DNA from: Carposina sasakii
Lineage: Eukaryota > Arthropoda > Insecta > Lepidoptera > Carposinidae
Reading direction: 5' to 3'
DNA: 64,000 nt
Assembly (NCBI GenBank): GCA_014607495.2
Contig: CP053161.1
Coordinates: forward strand, 2,790,001 to 2,854,000
Both the position numbers and the translations under genes were made by a program. This document shows, piece by piece, positions 1 to 10,768 of the stretch. The number at the start of each line of letters is the position of its first letter. Position 1 is the first letter of the stretch. The notes under the pieces are model-generated. The model worked only from the letters and a program-made list of their open reading frames with translations. It did not search any database and was not told the origin of the DNA.

Positions 1-249
1 TATAAACATGAAGAGAACTAGTCAAGACAAATTCAATGAGCCCAAACTCAATGGGTTTACTAAAAGGTAGACCAGGGTTACGTCTCCTACCTTCGAGCCC
101 TAATCAGACCAGCTCAGTGGTTCCAGAACACATTAGTGTTTCAAATGTCAGATCCCACATATGCTTGCAAGCAAACTGAGCGTGTAACATTCCTATCACA
201 CCTAACAAACGACCTGATGACCTTGAAGACCTGAACCGATTTCCACCAA

Positions 250-339
250 ACATAGCTAAGAACAAAAAAAACAAAAAAAACCGCATTAAAATCGGATCAT
301 CCGTTTGGGAGCTACGATGCCACAGACATTCACAGACAC

Positions 340-411
<72 letters not shown>

Positions 412-480
412 ACACAGAGAGAGAGTGAGATACGTCAAACTTATAACACCCCGTCGTTTTTACGACGGGGGTTAATAACA
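250..480 (-). repeat. Dispersed lepidopteran repeat with terminal hairpin
   Basis: Read on the - strand, this stretch begins with a 9-bp perfect hairpin (CCCCGTCGT at 449-457 against ACGACGGGG at 462-470, loop TTTT). It then runs through a GT-rich tract to a segment meaning roughly 'gcatcgtagctccc' followed by 'ccgattttaatgcgg'. I recognise this layout as a common lepidopteran interspersed repeat. Its exact class (SINE or LINE tail) is not certain. The microsatellite at 344-416 lies inside it. Confidence 0.5.
344..416. repeat. (CA)n microsatellite
   Basis: A nearly pure CA run, interrupted once by TACA near 407, followed by a short GA run. It sits in the GT-rich middle of the dispersed repeat at 250-480 and probably grew from it. 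Confidence 0.95.
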
Positions 481-1754
481 CCAAAATTGTCATGATTATT
501 CGGACGGAACATTTCGCTCGAGCTGATTAATCGTTCGAAGTTTTCCTTACGTTGTCACTTAGGTTACCCTGTATTCATAATTTATAAAATCTAATTCACT
601 TGTACTCATTTCCATCATTCGAATTACCGTCCATTAATTAATTTATACCTAGAATATAGAGAGAGGTGGGTTTCTTATTCATTTGGACATTTTCAGATAT
701 CATTCAGGTAGGTAGGTACCTACAATTGTATAATTCGAATACCTACGAGTACTTCTCGAGCTTGCCCATAAATAACCTTTTCTTATTTCAAAAGCGATTC
801 GAGGAAGAAAGATTATTTATAGTGATTAATGTCTCATTTTCCAAATAAAAAGAGACATTTCACCTATCATATTCAGGCACCTGAAGCATTGTTGAAAATC
901 TTTTTATTACAAGTATGATATTTCATCGATTTTGCCTTGCACAGTAGATAATCAAAGGTATGTCTACCCACTTTATTACGGAGATGACAAAATTACGTGA
1001 TCATTTTTCGTTATTTTCTTTGTAATACACTTTAATGAATTTTATAAAGTGAATGAAAGTCAAAGGCATAAGCCATTTTCCCGAACACTAATTAAACGGT
1101 GTCTGTCATTTTATAGATTTGTTTGACACATTGTTATCGTGAAACACAGTGGATATGGAACTACATGGTGAAACAATGACGCCCCCCCACCGCCGGAATA
1201 GGGACAGCTACTTCAAAAAAATAAGAGGTTCTCAATGCGTTGTATGTATATATATTTTTAACTTTCAGTTTTGAAAGATTTGCTCGACAAAGTAAAAAGC
1301 GTAGAGAGAAATGAATTTCATTATAATAAAGTTACATATATAGTTTACCTAAAACAAATTCTCGGTAGCAATAAATTATTTTATATAAAAAAAAATATTC
1401 ATCTAGCCCCTTCAAACACAAGGCAACAAGATCATTATATCATTTTCCTTATACCTACTAAAATAGCGATGAAAATAACATTCTGTACTGTTTTCTGATC
1501 ACAAAGGAATCTTTAAACTTGATTTTTTTGTAGAAAATAACACGTCGTTTTATTTGTTTTGTCGTTTTCGTCGTTTTAGTTAAACTTGTTTACCGTAGAT
1601 ATTAAGATCTATAAATACGCGGGCGCATCGTAGCACGTACTACGAGTACAAGTTTTGAACTACGAACGACGCGAGTGATATACTTACATAGATAATTTCA
1701 AGTATTCTACGCTGCAATATAGGTATTTATTAAAGCACTGATTTAACGCTACAT
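481..1754. other. Intergenic, nothing recognised
   Basis: AT-rich sequence with short open frames that have no recognisable motifs. I see no gene or structured repeat here. Confidence 0.4.
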
Positions 1755-2033
1755 ACAGGGTGTAAGTAACAGCCAGGCAAATATAGATCTATATCTATAT
1801 GTTGACTACAGGCCATGATTCTTACGCGAAAATTACTGAAAATATTTACAGGAAAATTAATTTATGCCTTAGATTATGCCTTAGATAATGCCTTAACACA
1901 AAACATATAAATAAAAATTACCTAAAAAAAGTAAAATCAAGTAGCACCGGTCCGCACCTGTTAAGTTAGTTTAACATAATTGCCTTGTATTTAGTATTTT
2001 TTGTATTTGCCTGGTTGTCACTTACACTCTGTA
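1755..2033. mobile_element. MITE family D (ACAGGGTGT ends), full copy
   Basis: Imperfect terminal inverted repeats. The left end reads acagggtgtaagtaacagcc and the right end, reverse complemented, reads tacagagtgtaagtgacaac; both continue into caggcaaata. The interior carries three tandem variants of 'atgccttaga'. A related copy lies at 50577-51015, and part of that copy's interior recurs near 34.7 kb. No coding capacity, so a non-autonomous DNA element is the best reading; the superfamily is not known. Confidence 0.6.
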
Positions 2034-2885
2034 TAGTAGTTTGGTAAGTTGAAAATTAAAAAATGTATGTTAATAACAAGTTCGGTAGTTAAAACACAAC
2101 AGTGAAGTACTTAAATAAAAATTTGTCGTTAAAAATAATAAAATGTAAAACTCGATCTGTGGTATTCCTAAATGTGCTGTTACGATTACGAGGTTTATTA
2201 ATCGGAATTAGTTTAAAAAATATAAATATAACAACGTGGTGGTTAAATGTAAGTATTTTTCCCTAATATAGAAACGACACTCCGCACAGTTGCTTGCATT
2301 TATTAATCAAAATTAATTTTAAATAACTACCTAAGTCGAGACAGAAATTTTCTTAAAACATGGTATACAATTTGTTGAGAATTTGGGATTAAATATTTAC
2401 ATGGCAATATAAAACAAATCGTAGTAGCATATAAAGTACCTATGTTATCAATTATCGTAGGAAGAGGGTGTTCTTCTGCATAAAGTTGCATTACAAAATA
2501 TTCATGGATTTTAACGTAGGTAAATATCTAAAGCCTATTCAATTTAAAGTTAGATTAATTGCCTTTGTTCCAATCCCTACACAATATATTAATTAATGGT
2601 GAGAGCCCAAACAATATATTAATAGGCATTTGATTAAGGAACGGTTAAAACGCAATATTCATTGATTAATTATCCTTAAAACCTTCCTGTTAAATTCATA
2701 TTGTCAAAATTAATTCAGATCAGCACATACGCTAAGAACATAATTAAATCAAGATTACTTATTTTATTTTAGGGAAAATATCCTAGCTACACAGTATTCA
2801 TATAGACTACTTTTTAACACAGGAGACCTTTAAAAACTTTAATGTTTTTGGATAGTCTCCATATTTTTAATATGTGTATGCTTGA
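2034..2885. other. Intergenic, nothing recognised
   Basis: AT-rich sequence without a supportable gene. The word 'caatatattaat' recurs near 2580-2625. Confidence 0.4.
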
Positions 2886-3676
2886 ATAGCTGTTGCCCGC
2901 GACTTCGTCCGCGTCAACAAACAGAATAAAATATTTTAAAGTACTTCTGCGTAAATTATATTTTTTGTTTTATTTTCTTGTGGCAGAAGAACATACTGAT
3001 TTTCTCCGCAACCCAATCTTGACAACGCGACATATAATTGGCCGTGTGAAAAGCAGTCTTGACGTAAGTCAATTCCAACGTGTTAAACGTTTGCCCCTGT
3101 GATTTATTAATTGTTACAGCAAAAGATAACTTAACAGGGAATTGAATTCTTTTAAAATGTTGAATAACTTTTCCTAAGACGGTATTTTCATATCTCTCAA
3201 AATTTAGCTGGGCTGTTAAGGGTTCTGCATCAGGTTTATCTAGACCTTCAATTTTATTACGTTATTAGAAAGTGCTTATCATGCTGAGCAACTTTTCCTA
3301 AGACGGTATTTTCATATCTCTCAAAGTTTAGCTGGGCTGCTAAGGGTTCTGCATCAGGCAGTCTAGACCTTCAATTTTTTTCTTTCATATCATTTCTACG
3401 TCATTTTATTCTTTCATACATATTTTTTGGATAACTTGAACCGTTTACGCAGCGCACGCAACGGAAGTCTCCAAAGTTGAATAATTTTCCCCGTTTTTTC
3501 CACATTTTCCTCTTATTCTTCGTCCCTATTGGTCGCACTGTGATGATATATAGCCAATGGACTATCCAACACAAAAAGATTTTTTTAATTCGGCCCAGTA
3601 GTTCCGGAGATTAGCGCGTTCAATCAAACAAACAAACAAACTCTTCAGCTTTATAATATTATATATTAAGTATAGA
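2886..3676 (-). mobile_element. Helitron, degraded, with helicase remnant
   Basis: On the - strand the element starts TCTATACTTAATATATAATA at 3676, continues into 'aaagctgaagagtttgtttg', and ends near 2886 with the hairpin-forming cgcggacgaagtcgcgggca followed by acagctat. A TC start and a 3' hairpin followed by a CTRR-like end are Helitron hallmarks, and these terminal words are typical of lepidopteran Helitrons. The last four bases read CTAT rather than CTAG, so the end is mutated. Helicase remnants lie inside. Confidence 0.65.
2985..3395 (-). pseudogene. Helitron RepHel helicase C-terminal remnant
   Basis: The - strand translation shows pieces of the PIF1-like helicase end of Helitron proteins. 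QFPVKLSFAVTINKSQGQTF corresponds to helicase motif V/VI, and [12 protein letters not shown] follows in another frame, so at least one frameshift is present. Upstream is PLTAQLNFERYENTVLGKV. The region coding for that upstream piece is duplicated: about 90 bp at 3165-3250 recur at 3286-3375 ('cctaagacggtattttcata' in both). Only the last tenth of a normal RepHel protein is left and no start codon can be assigned. Not functional. Confidence 0.7.
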
Positions 3677-3877
3677 TAATTTTTTCTTTGAACCATAATG
3701 TCCACTTATATAAATTACCTCTTCCCGAAAGGACCACATGCCAGAATGATCATTCTTAGGTCGTCCACTTCCCGTGATGACAACTACCAAAATTATCTTT
3801 TCTCAGAAACACTTACTACTTCCCATAATGACCACCCCTTAAGAGCTACAATCACAGATTTATACATAATTACATAT

Positions 3878-4051
3878 TGTTCAATATTAGGCGAACAAAG
3901 AAAAGATTTTGGTTGCCTTTTTGGAAATTTATTACATGAAAAGGGTGCTAATTCGTTACATACAGACATTTTTTAAAATTGAATTATATGTTTTTATCTC
4001 GAAGCACAGGCTAGAGGAACTATGTCCATACAGCCATTGTTGGTGTAGACA
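3878..4051 (-). repeat. 3' LTR of BEL/Pao element (174 bp)
   Basis: Direct repeat of 4626-4796, differing by a few substitutions and small indels. TG...CA termini are present. The 5-bp duplication CATAT abuts its outer edge. Confidence 0.85.
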
Positions 4052-4088
4052 TCTTGGCGGCCCTTGGAAGCTCTAACTAAACAAAGCT

Positions 4089-4600
4089 TTCAAGAATTAT
4101 TTTCAGAGGTAGGTAGAAGGCAGAGACGATTTAGAGCTCTTCGTAGCGTTCCCTGCGATGTAGAGATGTCGGCGACGCGAGGTACGCCATCCGTGCCTGG
4201 AAATAGCTTAGCGACTCTTCCTAGTCGCCAGTGTAGAGGAGGAGTATTGTCCTCCTTTATTAGTACTAGATTGTCAAGTTTTAAATCTTTGCAGCTTGTA
4301 CGCCATTTCGTGCGCTGTTGTAGTTCTCCGACATATTCGCGGGTCCACCGGCTCCAGAAGTGTTGTCTGGCTTGCTCGAGACGCTGGTAGCGGTTCAGGT
4401 GACTGGTGTTATCGTCCATGAGGTTCGGCGTAGGCAGCGATGTTAGCGACCTACCAATCAAAAAGTGAGCCGGGGTAAGGGACTAGTAGTCGTTATGAGA
4501 AGAGCTGAGAGGACATAGGGGACGGCTATTCAGGATAGCTTCAACTTGTGCAAATAGAGACGACAGCTCCTCAAAACTGCGATCGAATCCTTGGTAGATT
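4089..4600 (-). pseudogene. BEL/Pao integrase C-terminal fragment
   Basis: The - strand reads EAILNSRPLCPL, then, after a stop/frame change near 4483, FLIGRS, then QHFWSRWTREYVGELQQRTK, LVLIKEDNTPPLHWRLGRV and RRALNRLCLLP. This is the end of the BEL/Pao integrase core plus the C-terminal DUF5641-type domain. In an intact element it would be the tail of a pol polyprotein of more than 1,000 residues; here it is joined almost directly to the primer-binding site. Noncoding relic. Confidence 0.85.
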
Positions 4601-4625
4601 GCAGTCCTGTCACGGTCGCCAATTT

Positions 4626-4796
4626 TGTTCAATATTAGGCAAACAAAGAAAAGATTTTGGTTGCTTTTTTGGAAATTTATTACATGAAAAGGGTGCCAAT
4701 TCGTTACAGACATTTTTTTAAAATTTAAATATATGTTTTTATCTCGAAGCACAGGCAAGAGGAACTATGTCCATACAGCCATTGTTGGTGTAGACA
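4626..4796 (-). repeat. 5' LTR of BEL/Pao element (171 bp)
   Basis: Partner of 3878-4051. On the - strand it is followed by a 4-nt spacer and then the primer-binding site, which marks it as the 5' LTR. Confidence 0.85.
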
Positions 4797-4848
4797 CATA
4801 TAGCATACTTATTGACTAATGGTACTTTTTTTTAGGTGTTTTCTAGGT

Positions 4849-4945
4849 AAATTGGTCATAAGTGGTATCATGTGGTTCTATCAGCCCTTGGTGCTCTGCC
4901 TACCCCGTAAGGGATAAAGGCGTGATTTTATGTATGTATGTATGT
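4849..4945 (+). repeat. Short repeat S, copy 1
   Basis: One of five + strand copies of a 100-120-bp unit ending in ctctgcctaccccgtaaggg, 'ataaaggcgtgatta' and a (TATG)n tail. This copy lacks the first ~15 bp. It is SINE-like in size and shares its 3' tail with the LINE at 59036-59650. Confidence 0.75.
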
Positions 4946-6731
4946 TTTCTTGATATGCGGTATAGTAAATTTGCTAATTAGCAATCTCAACCACCACTAA
5001 GTAGATATACTTCAAATTGAAATAAGTATTCAGTAACTATTGGTGTCCTAGGAAGATATTACAAAAGTTCCCCCATTAAGTACAAGTTAAAATTTGATTC
5101 CATGGCCTTACTGATTGTATGAAATTAAATTAATTTCGTGGGAACAAACTTTGTAACCGAAGTAACCAGTGAAGGTCACATATTTTATTCATTTCAAAAG
5201 ATAGCCCTAAAAAGGTTCCAGAAAACGGTCGTTAGAATTTATAATTCGATTTAAGTTAGGTACATGAACTATTATAGGGTTACCTACATGTAATTATTGT
5301 GACCCTGGTTACAAAAACTTACGACTTGCATAGTATTTTAATTTTTCTCAGCGCACTTATGTCTGTTATTTCTCAGATTCACATATCACAACGCGAAGTA
5401 AAAAGTAAATTAAAATTTTTACCAATTTATTCTCCAAAAGACCATGATAAATGGTTTATTTTAGCCTCAACGTAACAACCCACTCCCCGGAGAGCTAAAG
5501 CACTAACTGAGCGAGTAAGTAGGTACATAAATATTAATAATCTATGAATTACGAGTGACATTACTACCTACTTTCTTTATTCTTTATTGTACACACAGAA
5601 AACATAAATGACAATAATATATTTTTTAAATGATGTACAAAGGCGAGCTTATCTCTGACATAGATTTTTTCCAGCTAACCAGTTAACATTTTGTGATTGG
5701 TAAATGTAAGGATAATATCATACTTGCAAATTAGAACTGTATCCTTAAAATTAACTTATAATTATATCCTACATTACACAACAGTATCTTCTTTATACTT
5801 ACTTGTCATTTTTCAACACAAATGCCTTTTTACAGCTGTAATGATAGGTACTTTGTTTGTACAATTTCTTTGTCATGTGCTGATGATCCACGGCTTCACT
5901 AGAATACTTATATCAGCTGCATCGCTTTCTGTATGTCGTTAGAGACGGCGGCGTTGAGCTAGCAACCAGTCACTGATCTTTTACATCTGCCTCTCTAGCA
6001 TGACCACGCATCGTGGATATCGCATCGTACGATATCGTATCGTTTCTATACAAAATTTAACAATATAGCATTTATCGTATTTATACAGGCAAAATAAATC
6101 GGCTTATCATCTCGTGTTTCGCAGGTCATGCTAGACTTGCTGGCTTTACTATGCTAGCTGGCTGTGCTAAACGTAGCTTAATGATCTTCATTCTCCTTGA
6201 AGATTTTGCAGTTCTGTTATGGCTACACCATTTTGTGAACACAACTGTGTGTAGGTAGGTATATAGACCATTCGCTTTCATAAAGCACGCGTGTTTATAG
6301 CGCATTGTTTTGTTAATAAGGCTGGTTGAATAGCCTAACGGGCAATAATAGTAGGTGAATCTTTTATATAGGTACTTAGTTACTTTTCTTTAGTATTATT
6401 TTTACAACCTAGCATAAAAGGAAGGTAGGCTCATCGCTTACCATGTGTGACTTAAAGTACACCTAGGCGCACAAAGCTAGGCTAATTCCTTACTTAGGTA
6501 CCACAGGTGTAGATGTGTGTGGGATGTCTGATATGCACACTTCTACGCAACCTCTTTGGAGATGATGAGCATGATTATAATGAGTACTATCTATACCCTC
6601 GATGACGTTGAAATGCAAGCTAATTTTCTTGGGATCTAGGCTCATATCACCAGTGCATAAGCTCTTCTCATCGGAGTCGCTCTGCTCAATCTTCCCTTCT
6701 GGTTCGTGAGCCTGGATCCTCTGCTATTAAA
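4946..6731. other. Intergenic, nothing recognised
   Basis: No supportable gene. Near 6010-6045 there are overlapping near-palindromes built from 'atatcg' and 'atcgta'; these look like low-complexity sequence. Confidence 0.4.
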
Positions 6732-7057
6732 TCTATACATATAACAAACATGTAACGGATCGCTGTCTGTACATGGAACATATATGAGAAAAAATATTAT
6801 AGGAGACCTTTATTAACGCAATAGTACCCAAAATAATGATTTTTGGAATTTTTGTCTGTCGGTTTGTCTGTGCGTTTATGCACGCTAATCTCAGAAACGG
6901 CTGAACCGATTTCGATGCAGTTTTCAGGAATATATTATGACAGGCCCCACTTAACATATAGGTAACTTTTTATCCCGGGAAAATGTTTTTATTCCGGATA
7001 ATTTCGACATTTTGTTTTTTCTGTAGTCCACGCGGACGGAGTCGCGGGCATCCACTA
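6732..7057 (+). mobile_element. Non-autonomous Helitron-like element C, full copy
   Basis: Starts TCTATACATATAACAAACAT and ends with cgcggacggagtcgcgggca and then 'tccactat'. The interior includes ctgaaccgatttcgatgcag and 'tatcccgggaaaa'. The same element lies reversed at 62994-63308 and, truncated, at 37059-37262. TC start, 3' hairpin and absence of inverted repeats fit a non-autonomous Helitron, though such sequences have sometimes been filed as SINEs. Confidence 0.6.
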
Positions 7058-7861
7058 TTTTATAATATAAAGGAAAAACGAGACTCATATAAAAAAGAAG
7101 GGAACTATTACGAGTACGATGAGCTTTGCAAGCGAGCTTACATGAGAAAAATCTCTGTGTAAATACAGTAATTGAACTGAGAATTGAACTAACAAAAGTT
7201 GTGCAATGCGTCCGATTTGAAGGGCGTCCGCTTTGTTTGCTATCTCTTTCACTTTATCCGAAAATAAGGAACGATTTTTATCAACATTTATGTTACTACA
7301 CGTGATGCAATATTGCCTATTCATCTTTTAAAGAAACAAAAGTGACATTGCCGGTTAATTCGAATGATCTAGTTGAGAAGCAAAGCGATAGATACCTAGA
7401 TATTTATTCGTGTCTTGTTACGTTCTACCCATTCAGATGCAAATGACGCTTCATCGTAGTGGATGCAAATCCAGTCTATTTCGTATTGACACAATTTGCA
7501 TTTACAGTTTGAGTTATTGCTACAATTTTTACAAATAAATTACTGGTGGATAATACTAGGTAGTGGGTATAAAGTACTATACCTATAAGTAGACAGAATA
7601 CTAATGCAGAACTATTGTTTCTATTACGTAAGTAAATTGTAGGTAAATATTACATTCTGGTTTATAGCATGAGCAGTGTAGTGAACAGTATGGAAACTCC
7701 ATTGAGGGGTCGCCCAACACGTTAAATATTTAACGAAGTATGGAAACTATTATCTTTCAGGGAACTCGGGGTGGAGATTATTGGGGGAGGCCTATGTATA
7801 GTATAGAATTCTCATGACTGAAAATGACAAATCTATCCAGCTATTCAGGAATGCATAGGTA
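7058..7861. other. Intergenic; short LINE-tail remnant
   Basis: Mostly unrecognised. At about 7765-7800, 'tgggggaggcctatgt' matches the RTE 3'-coding end (GEAYVQ-type) seen at 10710-10740, so a short RTE tail remnant is likely there. Confidence 0.4.
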
Positions 7862-8006
7862 ATGAAAATTGTCTAGCTATCGCGGTTCCTGAGATAAAGC
7901 CTGGTGACAGACATACGGAAGGACGGACGGATTGACGGACAGACAGACAGCGAAGTCTTAATAATAGGGTCCTGTTTTTACCCTTTGGATACGGAACCCT
8001 AAAAAG
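7862..8006 (+). repeat. Dispersed repeat G
   Basis: Contains 'tagctatcgcggttcctgag', 'ggacggacagacagacag', 'taatagggtcctgtttt' and ends in 'acggaaccctaaaaag'. A reverse-complement copy is at 22444-22560. Very common in lepidopteran genomes; I treat it as a SINE or LINE 3' end. Confidence 0.6.
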
Positions 8007-8449
8007 TAAGATCCCTTAGTTACATTAAAAACTTTATGGTAAAATATTCAATCCACCTCGTTAGCTTTGCGAAATAAGATTAACCATTACAATATTCCAG
8101 CCTGGTTTTATGAATATGTATCTGACTAACAACTAGAAAACACATTCCAAGTCAAAAATAGCATTATTGGAATCGTTCACTATTGGTGCACCCACCACCG
8201 GGCTCTACACCCTCCACTGACCCTCGGATCTGATAACTCATAACTGCGAAAACAGGCACTTGCACTAACTACAATCGCCACGAGAAACCAGATCCGAGCA
8301 CCTAGCATGCAAGACAATACATTGCACTATTCCGAAATCAAAAACTACATATGTTTCGCCAACAACCGTGGCATCCTCAGGATTATAGAAATTAGTAAAC
8401 CACTAATTATTATGAAACTAAAACCCATACATTCATTTTAGAGAACCTA
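8007..8449. other. Intergenic, nothing recognised
   Basis: No supported feature before the LINE that starts near 8450. Confidence 0.4.
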
Positions 8450-8924
8450 ATGGCGGAAAGGCGAGCAATGTCTCTGCAGTCCTCTGATGACGCTGAAGCA
8501 TATCGGCAGCTCAATAGACGTATCTTCAAGTCTCTGCGATATGACACCCGCAGCTTAAATACTCGCTGCATTAAGGAGACAATAGAGCGAATTCAAGGCT
8601 CCAAAGTGTTCGCAAGAGAATTATCTATTGCACAGAGCCAGTTGACGAATCTTAAGACAGAGGACAGTAGTGTAGCGTCTACCGTAACTAAGGGAGATTG
8701 AGAGGTTCTATGGACAGCTATATATCTCGGTCGCTAAACCTGTTAGATTAGGCAAAGTCCCAAGAGCCAAGCTCACCCGACACTATACTGAAGACATCCC
8801 GGATATCAGCCTGTACGAGACTAGGACTGCCCTTAAACAACTCAAAAACAGACAAACAGACAAACATATCCACACGCTACGGCAGATTATACAAAAAACG
8901 GAAGAGTATAATCGGCCGTAGCGT
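8450..8924 (+). pseudogene. RTE LINE: linker and N-terminal RT fragment
   Basis: Reads RQLNRRIFKSLRYDTRSLNT and KVFARELSIAQSQLTNLKTE, the linker between endonuclease and RT in lepidopteran RTE proteins. A frameshift at about 8690 is followed by REIERFYGQLYISVAKPVR and TEDIPDISLYETRTALKQL. The reading then jumps at 8857 to HIHTLRQII, so the central palm is missing. The stretch 8690-8856 is repeated as an inverted copy at 9248-9417. Confidence 0.75.
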
Positions 8925-9417
8925 GTGGATATGGTCTATGGTACTAAACCCTTTTCGGAAACCAGCTTGTTCGGGAGGCTGGAAGTCATCAAACCTGCGA
9001 GCAAGACGATTCGTGATTACCCTTGAAAACAACTTGTAGACATGGCTCAGAAGCGAGATGGGTCTATAGTTCTTGAGCAAGGCTTTATCGCCTTTTTTAA
9101 AGAACAGCACCACCACACTTCTGCTCCATGCTTCTGGCGTTACGCCTTCGAGCAGGACGGATCTGAAGAGCCTCTGGAGGACCTTCAGTACCGGAGTTCC
9201 ACCCGCTCTTAGAATCTCTGATGTGATTCCATCGTCGCCCGGCGCTTTGTTGTTTTTGAGTTGTTTAAGGGCAGTCCTAGTCTCGTACAGGCTGATATCC
9301 GGGATGTCTTCAGTATAGTGTCGGGTGAGCTTGGCTCTTGGGACTTTGCCTAATCTAACAGGTTTAGCGACCGAGATATATAGCTGTCCATAGAACCTCT
9401 CAATCTCCCTTAGTTGC
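8925..9417 (-). pseudogene. RTE LINE: inverted reverse transcriptase block
   Basis: On the - strand an open frame reads REIERFYGQLYISVAKPVR, then LKNNKAPGDDGITSEILRAG (RT block 1/2), ALLKNYRPISLLSHVYKLF and FRKGFSTIDHIHTL. This is the fingers and first palm part of an RTE reverse transcriptase. It ends at a tight palindrome with the preceding + segment (8871-8890 against 8924-8943). The FADD catalytic block lies outside, on the + strand at 9990. Confidence 0.8.
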
Positions 9418-9427
9418 GGTAGATTGA

Positions 9428-10760
9428 TTCGATCGAGACATGGGCAGTGCTGCAGTCTCTCCAGCGGTGCCATATTGACTATCGATATATCGAAGTGCTG
9501 AAGTGTGTATACAGCAACGCCACCATGTCGGTACGAGTACAGGAGCGGAGCACTGAGCCATGTCTACAAGTTGTTTTCAAGGGTAATCACGAATCGTCTT
9601 GCTCGCAGGTTTGATGACTTCCAGCCTCCCGAACAAGTTGGTTTCCGAAAAGGGTTTAGTACTATAGACCATATCCACACGCTACGGCAGATTAAACAAA
9701 AAACGGAAGAGTATAATCGGCCACTATGCCTAGCGTTCGTGGACTATGAGAAGGCCATTGATTCGATCGAGACATGGGCAGTGCTGCAGTCTCTCCAGCG
9801 GTGCCATATTGACTATCGATATATCGAAGTGCTGAAGTGTGTATACAGCAACGCCACCATGTCGGTACGAGTACAGGAGCGGAGCACTGAGCCGATTTCT
9901 TTCCAGAGGGGAGTGAGACAAGGAGAGCCTTTAAGCTTCTCGAATGGAAAGGACTCGGCATCAATATCAATGGCGAATACATCACTCACCTTCGGTTCGC
10001 AGACGACATCGTGGTCATGGCAGAATCGCTGAAGGATCTAAGCACAACGCTCGATGGCCTCAATCGAGTCTCCCAACAGGTGGGCCTGAAGATGAATATG
10101 GACAAGACGAAGATCATGTCGAACGTCCATGTGCCGCCAACTCCCGTACTGGTTGGGAGCTCGATACTCGAAGTTGTTGACGAGTATGTTTACCTGGAAC
10201 AGACGGTCAAACTAGGTAAGTCCAACTTTGAGAAGGAGGTTAATCGGCGAATCCAGTTGGGCAGCGTTCGGGAAACTACGAAGCTTGTGTCCAAGATACC
10301 CCAGTCCTTCAAGACGAAGGTATTCAACCAGTGCGTGCTGCCGGTGATGACCTACGGTGCCGAGACGTAGTCTCTAACTATGTGCCTCATAAAGAAGCTC
10401 AGGATCACACAGCGAGCGATGGAGAGAGCTATACTTGGGATCTCTCTGCGTGATCGAATCAGAAATGAGGAGATCCGCAGACGTACAAAGATCATCGACA
10501 TAGCTCAACGGTCCAGCAAGCTGAAGTGGCAATGGGCAGGGCACATAGCTCGAAGAACTGATGGCCGATGGAGTCGGAAAGTTCTAGAGTGGATACCACG
10601 TATCGGCAAGCGCAGCGTGGGAAGGCCACCCGCGAGGTGGACGGACGACCTGGCCAAAGTCGCGGGCGTCTGTTGGATGCAGGCTGCTTCCGACCGGTCG
10701 GAGTGGAGGTTGTTAGGGGAGGCCTATGTCCAACAGTGGACTTCTCAGGGCTGTAAATGA
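9428..10760 (+). pseudogene. RTE LINE: RT palm to C-terminus
   Basis: The + strand carries HVYKLFSRVITNRLARRFDD, FRKGFSTIDHIHTLRQI, LAFVDYEKAIDSIETWAVLQ and GVRQGEP. A ~40-residue deletion follows, then GEYITHLRFADDIVVMAESL with the FADD catalytic motif, MNMDKTKIMSN, and the RTE C-terminal region (RDRIRNEEIRRRTK, LKWQWAGHIARRTDGRW, VGRPPARWTDDLAKVAG, GEAYVQQWTS). Frame changes near 9930 and a TAG at 10367-10369 (after YGAET) break the ORF. The first 135 bp duplicate 9762-9896. Dead copy. Confidence 0.85.
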
Positions 10761-10768
10761 TGATGTAT

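Larger units (their letters stand above)
3878..4796 (-). mobile_element. Internally deleted BEL/Pao LTR retrotransposon
   Basis: Two direct repeats (3878-4051 and 4626-4796) are LTRs that start TGTC and end AACA on the - strand. They are flanked by a 5-bp target duplication CATAT (3873-3877 and 4797-4801), the usual size for BEL/Pao. Just inside the 5' LTR (right side) is a primer-binding sequence reading tggcgaccgtgacagg. It is followed almost directly by the C-terminal part of integrase, so gag, protease, RT, RNase H and most of integrase are missing. A purine-rich stretch (aagggccgccaaga) precedes the 3' LTR. The element is only 919 bp long. Confidence 0.85.
8450..10768 (+). mobile_element. 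RTE-like LINE, rearranged
   Basis: A non-LTR retrotransposon of the RTE type in scrambled order. Left to right it holds: + strand linker and RT start (8450-8856), a + strand scrap (8873-8924), an inverted RT block (8925-9417, - strand), a 135-bp block (9428-9562) duplicating 9762-9896, and a + strand RT-to-end block (9560-10760). The 3' end is a short GATGATG tail. The endonuclease domain is absent, and several frameshifts are visible. An inverted 5' block in front of a forward 3' block is what twin-primed LINE insertion produces, but the extra duplications need a further event. Confidence 0.8.

Noticed and set aside
104..493. Open frame on - strand with long Val-Cys repeats
   Set aside because: It is the translation of the CA microsatellite, not a gene.
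3165..3375. CRISPR-like repeats
   Set aside because: Only two copies of a ~90-bp coding duplication inside a Helitron helicase relic; eukaryotic context.
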